In this document: in pieces, positions 1-5,444 of the stretch
Layout of the letters: the number at the start of each line of letters is the position of its first letter
How positions within the stretch are numbered: position 1 is the first letter of the stretch
Origin: Flavobacteriaceae bacterium
Lineage (GTDB): Bacteria; Bacteroidota; Bacteroidia; Flavobacteriales; Flavobacteriaceae
DNA length: 6,693 nucleotides
NCBI GenBank assembly: GCA_019752245.1
Contig: JAIEMH010000226.1
Coordinates: 1 to 6,693 of the forward strand
Direction: 5' to 3'
The notes under the pieces: generated by a model
The model's input: the letters and a program-made list of their open reading frames with translations, nothing else
The model's database searches: none
What the model was told of the DNA's origin: nothing
Translations under genes and position numbers: made by a program

Positions 1-817
1 CATTCGCATTGGAATTGAAACCATTCCTCCATTTTTAGTGGCTGGAATTCGAAATTTACTATCTGGATTTATCATTTTCTTTTATCTATTATTCCAAAGG
101 AAATTGGAGCCAATAAATCCGCGTCAACTATTGCGTGCCTCTATTTTAGCCATCATGATGATTGTTTTAGCCAACGGATTGACAACCTATTCTGAAAAAT
201 ACATCACAAGCGGATTGGCATCCTTAATTTCAACACTATCTCCATTTTTTGTATTGGTTTTGAATTTAATTTTGGGCAACGAAAAACTGTCTATAAAAAC
301 CATTCTCGGAATTTTGTTAGGCATGTTTGGAATATTCTTAATTTACCAAAACAGCCTTTCCGATTTATTAAATCCTGAGTATCGACAGGGTGTTTTTGCT
401 ATTTTAATTGCGGTTTTAATGTGGTCTATTGGAACAATAATTACCAAAAAAGGAAGTACCAACTCATTGACAATGTTAATGAGTGTAAGTGTTCAAATGA
501 TTATTGCTGGAGTAATCTTGACATCCATTCAATTTGCAATTACACCAACAATTTCAACTGAAAACTGGTCGTTACGAAGTATTTTGGCTGTAGTTTATTT
601 GGCATTGTTTGGTTCAGTTGTGGGTTATGTCGCCTATAGTTATTTGATTTCGCAATTGCCGTCTACCAAAGTTTCTGTTTTGTCGTATGTAAATGTTGTT
701 GTGGCATTATTTTTAGGCTGGTTGATTCTAGATGAAGTAATTACGAGTAGAATTATCATTGCAGCATCGTTAATTATTGGCGGCGTTTTTATTGTAAATT
801 ATAAAAAAGCAAAATAA
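1..817 (+). CDS. EamA/DMT-family inner-membrane transporter, 5' end outside the window
   Basis: The frame is open from the first bases of the window (Ile-Arg-Ile-Gly at positions 2-13) to a TAA at 815-817, giving 271 visible residues. The GTG at 38 is an internal Val codon, not a start. Family members are usually about 290-300 residues, so roughly the first transmembrane helix is missing. The product is almost wholly hydrophobic helices in two halves. Half one contains GLTTYSEKYITSGLASLIS and SPFFVLVLNLILGNEKLS. Half two contains WSIGTIITKKG and a closing LSYVNVVVALFLGWLILDE before a basic tail, NYKKAK. This is the internal duplication of EamA (drug/metabolite transporter) proteins, which export or exchange small metabolites across the cytoplasmic membrane. 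The substrate cannot be read from sequence. No terminator follows the stop, so transcription may continue into the receptor gene 70 bp downstream. The family call is secure; the function is generic. Confidence 0.9.
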   Translation, partial: IRIGIETIPPFLVAGIRNLLSGFIIFFYLLFQRKLEPINPRQLLRASILAIMMIVLANGLTTYSEKYITSGLASLISTLSPFFVLVLNLILGNEKLSIKTILGILLGMFGIFLIYQNSLSDLLNPEYRQGVFAILIAVLMWSIGTIITKKGSTNSLTMLMSVSVQMIIAGVILTSIQFAITPTISTENWSLRSILAVVYLALFGSVVGYVAYSYLISQLPSTKVSVLSYVNVVVALFLGWLILDEVITSRIIIAASLIIGGVFIVNYKKAK

Positions 818-840
818 ATTCCTTTTTCATTGTAACATTT

Positions 841-874
841 ATTGATGATAAAAGTCTTATGATAAATCATCAAT
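841..874. promoter_or_regulatory. 9-bp perfect inverted repeat upstream of the receptor gene
   Basis: ATTGATGAT (841-849) and ATCATCAAT (866-874) are perfect reverse complements separated by 16 bases. The right arm ends 13 bases before the ATG at 888. There is no T-run after it on the plus strand, so it is not a standard terminator for the transporter gene. It could be an operator for a dimeric regulator or a weak hairpin in the receptor mRNA leader. The arms are AT-rich (two G per arm), so chance occurrence in this 70-bp AT-rich gap is possible. I found no convincing TTTG/TAnnTTTG promoter in the gap. Confidence 0.35.
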
Positions 875-887
875 CAAATCAATCACA

Positions 888-3080
888 ATGAAATCATTAT
901 TCTTAGCTTCAGTGTTTCTTTTGACAAATAGTTTATTTGCACAAGAAACAAAAACTGAAAACGACACTGTCAAGAAAAAAGTTACTACACTTGACGAAGT
1001 AACTATTAAGACCCAAAAAAAATTCATCAAAGTAGAATCGGACAAAACAACAGTTGCTATTAAAGACAATGCTATGTTGAGTACCGGAACTGCTTATGAT
1101 GCTGTAAAAAAACTACCTGGAGTTATTGCTGCACCAACTGGCGGATTAACGCTAAACGGAAAAGGAGTTACCATCTACATTGATGGTTCGCCAAGTACTT
1201 TAAGTGGAAGCGATTTAGAAAATTATTTATCGTCATTACCTGCAAATGCAATAGAAAAAGTAGAGTTAATCTATAATCCTGGAGCAGCCTTTGATGCCAA
1301 TGCAAGTGGTTCTGTTATTAATTTAGTGACCAGTTCTAAACGTTTAAAAGGCATCAACGCAAGTTTCAACATCAATTATAATTTCAATAAATATCAAAAA
1401 CCTAGTCCGCAGATTTTATTGAATGGAAAGACAAAAAAACTAAGCTGGCAAACCATGATGGGTTATAATTATATTGACAGAGAGCAACGTTCTAAAAACG
1501 GACAAACCTTTACTTCTTTTGATCCTGACAAGTATATTGACCAAAAGAAATTGACGGTAACAACCAACAGAAATTTCTACATGCGTCTTGGAACCAATTA
1601 TAAACTGAGTGATAAATCTAATTTATTGTTCAATTATAATTCAACTTACAGTAACGATAGAGACGTTTTTAATGCAGCAACAACTGGTTCAGAAATTTCA
1701 GATTATTTAAATTCTGGAATTTCTAAAACAAAAAGCAGCAACCATGAACTAAGTTTGCAATATAAAACCAAACTAGACACTATTGGAAGAACGCTTGATG
1801 TTGTTGCTTTTACAAATGTATTTGACAGAAATCCAAATTCTAAATCAAATGCTTTTGAAAACAACACTTCTAGCTACAACAATTTTAAAAATGACTTTGG
1901 ATTGCTAAATTATTACTTGAAATATGATTTTGCAATTCCGTTTGAGAAATTAAAATTATCTATAAATACTGGTGGAAAATTCAATACTATTAAAGTAAAC
2001 AATACAGGAAATTACAATTTTAATTCGCCTACAACCCAAGTAATTGACTTTGATTATAAAGAAACTAATTTGGCATTTTATGCTGAAGCTAGACAAAAAA
2101 TCAAGAAGTTTAATCTTACGGTTGGATTGCGCTATGAAGATTTTAATGTGGACAGAACAGGAATCGTTGACAACAATAGAACGGATATTAATTTTAAAAA
2201 CAAAAATTTATTTCCAAACGTAAGTGCTTTATATGAAGTTACAGACAATGTAAATATTAGTGCTTCTTATTCTAGAAAAATATCGCAACCAAGTTATGGT
2301 GTTTTAGATCCAAATGGTGGAAATTTTGACCAATACAATTCGTCAAGCGGAAATTTATTGTTGAATCCTTCGTTTTATGACAATTATGAATTGAAAGTTA
2401 CGGCTATGCAATTTGTGCAACTTGGAGGAAATTATACTGTTGCAAAAGACCATAATTTATTCATCTTTAATGCCAATCCAGGAGAATTGGTAAGTACGCA
2501 AACCTTCCAACAATTTGACCGTTTTAAAACGATGAGTGTTTATGCTAATTTTCCAATTCCGTTAGATTATTTCTTTAAAGGAAAAGAAGAATTTAAAAAA
2601 CGAATGAACAACATCGACAAGATGAATTACATTTTCTTGAACATAAACTACATCAAGAATTTAACCGAAGGTTATAATTTTTCATTCAAAGCAAAACCAG
2701 TTTGGAACTATGCAGCACAAGCTCAAATTATGTTACCTTGGGATATTAAAAGCAGCATGACCTATTTTATTCTTCCCTCTGGTGGAGTTTGGGAAATTTA
2801 TAAAATCACAAAACCAATACAACAGTTTGATATTTCTTTGAACAAGGATTTTATGAATAAAAAACTAAAATTAGGAATACACTTGTTTGATGCTTTCAAT
2901 CAAAACGAAGTAAATGCTATAGTTTCTTCTACAAATTTGGAAACTAAATTCTATGAGAAAAATGACTCCAGAAACTTTAGAATATCATTAACTTACAATT
3001 TTGGAAACTTAAAATTACAAAACGAAAACACTACAATTGAAACTGAAAAAGTAAAAAGTGGTGGAGGAATGGTGAAATAA
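888..3080 (+). CDS. TonB-dependent receptor-like outer-membrane beta-barrel protein (OMP_b-brl_3 type)
   Basis: This is a complete 730-residue protein. Residues 1-18 form a signal peptide: Lys2, a hydrophobic core, and LFA-Q as the likely cleavage context. A short polar linker carries LDEVTI (35-40), which resembles the TonB box/linker of Bacteroidota receptors. A plug domain spans roughly 46-150, with LPGV, LNGKGVTIYIDGSPSTLSG, IEKVELIYNPGAAFDA and GSVINLVTS; these blocks are diagnostic of the OMP_b-brl_3 group. The rest is rich in Asn, Tyr and alternating strands, as in a 22-strand barrel. The last strand appears to be RISLTYNFG, followed by a polar tail ending GGGMVK. Many flavobacterial relatives begin with a carboxypeptidase-regulatory-like domain, which is absent here. 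There is no SusD-like partner in view, so a Sus-type glycan system is not indicated. The ligand (siderophore, peptide or other) is unknown. The ATG start is supported by the signal peptide directly after it; no Shine-Dalgarno is visible, as usual in this phylum. Confidence 0.9.
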   Translation: MKSLFLASVFLLTNSLFAQETKTENDTVKKKVTTLDEVTIKTQKKFIKVESDKTTVAIKDNAMLSTGTAYDAVKKLPGVIAAPTGGLTLNGKGVTIYIDGSPSTLSGSDLENYLSSLPANAIEKVELIYNPGAAFDANASGSVINLVTSSKRLKGINASFNINYNFNKYQKPSPQILLNGKTKKLSWQTMMGYNYIDREQRSKNGQTFTSFDPDKYIDQKKLTVTTNRNFYMRLGTNYKLSDKSNLLFNYNSTYSNDRDVFNAATTGSEISDYLNSGISKTKSSNHELSLQYKTKLDTIGRTLDVVAFTNVFDRNPNSKSNAFENNTSSYNNFKNDFGLLNYYLKYDFAIPFEKLKLSINTGGKFNTIKVNNTGNYNFNSPTTQVIDFDYKETNLAFYAEARQKIKKFNLTVGLRYEDFNVDRTGIVDNNRTDINFKNKNLFPNVSALYEVTDNVNISASYSRKISQPSYGVLDPNGGNFDQYNSSSGNLLLNPSFYDNYELKVTAMQFVQLGGNYTVAKDHNLFIFNANPGELVSTQTFQQFDRFKTMSVYANFPIPLDYFFKGKEEFKKRMNNIDKMNYIFLNINYIKNLTEGYNFSFKAKPVWNYAAQAQIMLPWDIKSSMTYFILPSGGVWEIYKITKPIQQFDISLNKDFMNKKLKLGIHLFDAFNQNEVNAIVSSTNLETKFYEKNDSRNFRISLTYNFGNLKLQNENTTIETEKVKSGGGMVK

Positions 3081-3098
3081 AATTTCATTTTTAAACAT

Positions 3099-3128
3099 AA
3101 AAAAATCCCGATTAACTCGGGATTTTTT
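3099..3128. terminator. Bidirectional intrinsic terminator between convergent genes
   Basis: The stem core TCCCGA (3106-3111) pairs with TCGGGA (3117-3122) around the loop TTAAC. It is extended by A-T pairs (3100-3105 with 3123-3128) to 12 bp. The A-run on the left and T-run on the right give a U-tract on either strand. It lies 18 bp after the receptor stop and 7 bp after the clpX stop, so one hairpin can end both convergent transcripts. Confidence 0.93.
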
Positions 3129-3135
3129 GTTTTAT

Positions 3136-4368
3136 CTAAGAAGCAATTTCCAATCGTTTCAATAAATTTTTATTTAAAGTATCTTCGGTGTAAGCTCTGT
3201 CAATATGAAGTTCTTTTTCGCTTGAACTTGGCAAATCATACATCGCATCGGTTAAAATAGCTTCGCATAACGAACGCAATCCACGCGCACCTAATTTGTA
3301 TTCTAACGCTTTGTCTACAATATAATCTAAAGCTTCATCATCAATTGTGAACTTTACTTCGTCCATTTCAAAAAGCTTTTTGTATTGTTTGATTAACGCA
3401 TTTTTAGGTTCGGTTAAAATAGAACGTAGCGTTTCTCTATCTAATGGATCCATGTGTGTTAATACTGGCAAACGACCAATAATTTCTGGAATCAATCCGA
3501 AATCTTTAATATCTTTTGGAATGATGTATTGCAAAAGATTATCTTTATCAATATTATCTACATTTTTAGAAGTACTATACCCAACAGCTTGACGGTTCAA
3601 ACGTTTTGAAATAATACGTTCAATTCCGTCAAAAGCACCACCAGCAATAAACAAAATGTTTTGCGTGTTTACCTCAACAAACTTCTGGTCTGGATGTTTT
3701 CTTCCGCCTTTTGGTGGTACATTTACAACCGTTCCTTCCAATAATTTTAGTAATGCTTGTTGTACACCTTCACCCGAAACATCACGAGTAATTGATGGAT
3801 TGTCACTTTTACGAGCAATTTTATCAATTTCGTCAATGAATACAATTCCGCGTTCAGCTTTAGTAACATCGTAATCTGCAGCTTGAAGTAGTCGTGTTAA
3901 AATACTTTCTACATCTTCACCTACATAACCAGCTTCGGTAAGCACTGTTGCGTCAACAATTGCTAATGGAACGTCTAGCATTCTAGCGATAGTTTTGGCT
4001 ACCAAAGTTTTTCCTGTTCCAGTTTGTCCAACCATAATGATGTTTGATTTTTCAATTTCTACATCATCATTAGCGCTTTGTTGCATCAATCTTTTGTAGT
4101 GATTGTAAACTGCAACCGACATTACTTTTTTAGTTTGGTCTTGACCAATTACATATTCGTCAAGGAATGCTCTGATTTCTTTTGGCTTGCGCAAAACTAA
4201 ATCGGTAGCAATTTTCACATTGGAATTGGTTTTTAGTTCTTCTAAAATAATTCCGTGTGCTTGTTCAATACAGCGGTCGCAAATGTGTGCGTCAATGCCA
4301 GCAATTAATAAATTGGTTTCTGGTTTTTTTCTTCCGCAGAAGGAACATTCTAATTTTTCTTTTGCCAT
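3136..4368 (-). CDS. clpX: ATP-dependent protease ATP-binding subunit ClpX
   Basis: This is a complete 410-residue AAA+ unfoldase. A hexamer of ClpX recognises tagged or misfolded proteins, unfolds them using ATP and feeds them to ClpP in the cytoplasm. The N-terminal zinc-binding dimerisation domain has Cys8, Cys11, Cys30 and Cys33 (CSFC and CDRC). Then come EYVIGQ (71-76), Walker A GQTGTGKT (114-121), the pore-1 loop GYVG (147-150), Walker B IVFIDE (175-180), the RKH loop (Arg223, Lys224, His225), IPEIIGRLPV (293-302) with the arginine finger, and sensor-2 GARGLR (360-365). All key motifs are intact and the length is close to the E. coli protein. One notable difference is Val262-Gly263-Tyr264 at the ClpP-docking loop, where E. 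coli has Ile-Gly-Phe. The gene lies 73 bp downstream of clpP with no terminator between, so the two are probably co-transcribed. It ends in TAG beside the shared terminator. The start is fixed by the zinc-domain sequence MAKEKLECSFC. Confidence 0.98.
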   Translation of the reverse strand: MAKEKLECSFCGRKKPETNLLIAGIDAHICDRCIEQAHGIILEELKTNSNVKIATDLVLRKPKEIRAFLDEYVIGQDQTKKVMSVAVYNHYKRLMQQSANDDVEIEKSNIIMVGQTGTGKTLVAKTIARMLDVPLAIVDATVLTEAGYVGEDVESILTRLLQAADYDVTKAERGIVFIDEIDKIARKSDNPSITRDVSGEGVQQALLKLLEGTVVNVPPKGGRKHPDQKFVEVNTQNILFIAGGAFDGIERIISKRLNRQAVGYSTSKNVDNIDKDNLLQYIIPKDIKDFGLIPEIIGRLPVLTHMDPLDRETLRSILTEPKNALIKQYKKLFEMDEVKFTIDDEALDYIVDKALEYKLGARGLRSLCEAILTDAMYDLPSSSEKELHIDRAYTEDTLNKNLLKRLEIAS

Positions 4369-4377
4369 CTTTATTTA

Positions 4378-4440
4378 GTGGTCAGTGGTCAGTGGTCAGC
4401 GAGCAGACTGAATACTGCAAACTGAACAGTGAACACTGAA
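4378..4440. repeat. Nine-unit degenerate 7-bp tandem repeat filling the clpP-clpX gap
   Basis: On the plus strand the 63 bases divide exactly into nine 7-mers: GTGGTCA three times, then GCGAGCA, GACTGAA, TACTGCA, AACTGAA, CAGTGAA and CACTGAA. The last base is A in all nine. There are two subfamilies, GTGGTCA and nACTGAA-like, joined by the intermediate GCGAGCA. Read in the clp transcript direction the units are TTCAGTn-like and TGACCAC. The array leaves only 1 base to the clpP stop codon and 9 bases to the clpX start codon. It would be transcribed within the clpP-clpX mRNA. Its function is unknown; it has no spacer structure like a CRISPR and no coding signature. Confidence 0.85.
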
Positions 4441-4441
4441 T

Positions 4442-5113
4442 TTATCTTCTTAAAACTTCATCAATCATTCCGTATTCTTTTGCTTCGTCGGCAATCATCC
4501 AATAATCGCGTTCTGAATCTTTGTGCACTTTGTCAAATGTTTGTCCTGAATGGTGCGAAATAATGTTATACAATTCGTCTTTCAATTTCAACATTTCACG
4601 CAAGTTGATTTCCATATCTGTTGCAACACCTTGTGCGCCACCAGAAGGTTGGTGAATCATTACACGAGAATGTGGTAAAGCCGAACGTTTTCCTGCTGCA
4701 CCAGCACAAAGTAAAACTGCTCCCATTGAAGCTGCCATTCCTGTACAAATTGTTGCTACATCTGGTTTGATGTATTGCATTGTGTCATAAATTCCTAATC
4801 CTGCATAAACGCTTCCGCCTGGAGAATTTAGGTAAATTTGAATGTCTTTAGATGCATCGGCACTTTCTAAAAACAGTAATTGTGCTTGAACGATATTGGC
4901 AATTTGATCGTCAATACCCGTTCCAAGAAAAATGATTCTGTCCATCATTAATCTAGAAAAAACGTCTAGTTGTGAAATATTTAATTGACGTTCTTCAATA
5001 ATATAAGGAGTCATGTTTGTTGGAGTCATTGCGCCAACAATTTTGTCATAATACATTGCGTTTACACCTTGGTGTTTGGTAGCAAATTTTTTAAATTCTT
5101 TTCCGTAGTTCAT
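4442..5113 (-). CDS. clpP: ATP-dependent Clp protease proteolytic subunit ClpP
   Basis: This complete 223-residue serine peptidase (family S14) forms a double-heptamer barrel that degrades proteins delivered by ClpX. The catalytic triad is Ser129 in GMAASMGA, His154 in MIHQP and Asp203 in ERDYW. Its spacing (25 and 49 residues) is exactly that of E. coli Ser97/His122/Asp171. NSPGGSVYAG (96-105) and the handle-helix region (about 160-195) are also intact. Aligning TPYIIEERQLNISQLDVFSRL with the E. coli mature N-terminus places the mature start near residue 33. The predicted propeptide is therefore about 32 residues, longer than the 14 of E. coli. The gene is the first of the clpP-clpX pair and has a candidate promoter about 80-110 bp upstream. 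No Shine-Dalgarno is visible; bases before ATG are A/T only. The start shown gives MNYGKEFKKFATKH. Internal Met20, Met29 and Met34 are alternatives but less likely, because the charged extension looks like that of flavobacterial relatives (from memory). Confidence 0.97.
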   Translation of the reverse strand: MNYGKEFKKFATKHQGVNAMYYDKIVGAMTPTNMTPYIIEERQLNISQLDVFSRLMMDRIIFLGTGIDDQIANIVQAQLLFLESADASKDIQIYLNSPGGSVYAGLGIYDTMQYIKPDVATICTGMAASMGAVLLCAGAAGKRSALPHSRVMIHQPSGGAQGVATDMEINLREMLKLKDELYNIISHHSGQTFDKVHKDSERDYWMIADEAKEYGMIDEVLRR

Positions 5114-5193
5114 TTTAAATTTTAGTTTAAAAGGTTTATATGCTTAAAGTTTAAAGTTGTTGGACTAAAACTTATATTTTTTTTATACTAATG
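5114..5193 (-). other. AT-rich clpP 5' leader with a 7-bp tandem duplication
   Basis: This is the stretch between the candidate promoter and the clpP ATG. It is nearly all A and T and contains TTAAAGT twice in tandem at 5144-5157, plus a T-run at 5176-5183. I see no open reading frame, riboswitch-like fold or Shine-Dalgarno. A leader of about 75 nt is inferred from the promoter position. Confidence 0.4.
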
Positions 5194-5225
5194 CAAAGGT
5201 CGTACCTTTTATTTTATGTGACAAA
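5194..5225 (-). promoter_or_regulatory. Candidate Bacteroidota-type promoter of clpP-clpX
   Basis: Read on the minus strand, TTTG (5225-5222) is followed after 20 bases by GACCTTTG (5201-5194). The Bacteroidota housekeeping promoter is a -33 TTG-type box, about 17-23 bases, then TAnnTTTG at -7. Here the -7 box matches 5 of 6 defined positions (G for the first T). This predicts a start near 5188 and a leader of about 75 nt. It supports clpP having its own promoter after the tig terminator. Confidence 0.5.
5195..5209. promoter_or_regulatory. 15-bp palindrome over the predicted clpP -7 box
   Basis: AAAGGT (5195-5200) and ACCTTT (5204-5209) are perfect reverse complements around CGT. The left arm is part of the predicted clpP -7 element. 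On the plus strand the other arm forms TACCTTTT, one base off TAnnTTTG. The site could therefore be an operator, a pair of divergent -7 elements, or a coincidence of a palindromic -7 box. I see no properly spaced -33 box for the plus direction. Confidence 0.3.
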
Positions 5226-5235
5226 CTGTCTGTTG

Positions 5236-5383
5236 ATTTAGCCCAGATAGCAGTGAAAAGCTTTTGGCGGTTCAAAACCAATTTTTGTTGTTGCAAAAAA
5301 GCGACCAAAGGAAGCTCTTTTTGTGGATTACAAAAATGGTTAGAAACAAGAAAACTTGAAACGTATAGCTGGATTGGCTTCTA
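5236..5383 (+). ncRNA. Candidate structured RNA / conserved flavobacterial-type intergenic element
   Basis: The left edge GATTTAGCCCAGATAGC and right edge GAAACGTATAGCTGGATTGGCT pair in nested fashion. AGCC 5240-5243 pairs with GGCT 5376-5379, and CAG 5244-5246 with CTG 5369-5371. AAG and TTTT (5258-5260, 5262-5265) pair with AAAA and CTT (5351-5357), leaving C5261 bulged. Further in, AACC plus A-TTTTTG (5276-5287) pairs with CAAAAATGGTT (5331-5341), with one A bulged. The top stem CAAAAAAGC (5294-5302) pairs with GCTCTTTTTG (5314-5323), with C5317 bulged, closing on GACCAAAGGAA. The result is one long rod with purine-rich internal loops. From memory, elements with these edges recur between genes in Flavobacterium genomes, and they may correspond to the described flavo-1 RNA motif; I cannot confirm this here. 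Strand is inferred from the GUGAA/GAAAC internal loop. No ORF or plus-strand promoter is evident. Confidence 0.45.
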
Positions 5384-5423
5384 AAAAAATTGAGCGTCAA
5401 AAATAAACATTTCTGACGCTCAA
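5383..5423 (-). terminator. Intrinsic terminator of tig
   Basis: TTGAGCGTCA (5390-5399) and TGACGCTCAA (5414-5423) form a perfect 10-bp stem. Inside the 14-nt loop AAAT/ATTT can add four more pairs. On the minus strand the stem is followed directly by seven T (plus-strand A-run 5383-5389). It starts 21 bp after the tig stop. On the plus strand there is no good T-run, so it acts for tig rather than for the plus-strand element. Confidence 0.9.
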
Positions 5424-5444
5424 ATATACTAATTATTTTATAAT

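Noticed and set aside
38..40. GTG as start of the EamA transporter gene
   Set aside because: The same frame continues upstream to the window edge with family-like residues (IGIETIPPFL), so this is an internal Val codon of a truncated gene.
857..1069. Minus-strand 70-residue open frame at the start of the receptor gene
   Set aside because: It overlaps the signal peptide and linker codons of a well-supported gene and has no recognisable domain or promoter.
3347..4439. Plus-strand open frames opposite clpX and the repeat array
   Set aside because: They are antisense shadows of clpX codons with no family resemblance; the last one runs through the heptamer array.
4378..4440. CRISPR array or insertion-sequence end
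   Set aside because: The units are 7 bp, contiguous and degenerate with no spacers; there are no terminal inverted repeats, target duplication or transposase.
4369..4441. Separate clpX promoter or terminator inside the clpP-clpX gap
   Set aside because: TCAGTTTG resembles a -7 box only partly and no -33 box is properly spaced. CAGTG-TT-CACTG is too short, with too small a loop and no U-run, to be a terminator.
5236..5383. Degraded protein gene in the tig-clpP gap
   Set aside because: There is no sustained reading frame on either strand, and the nested complementarity explains the sequence better than decayed coding.
5390..5423. Terminator for the plus-strand structured element
   Set aside because: The stem would suit, but the plus-strand sequence after it (ATATACTAATTATTTTA) has no real U-run, while the minus side has seven U directly after the stem.
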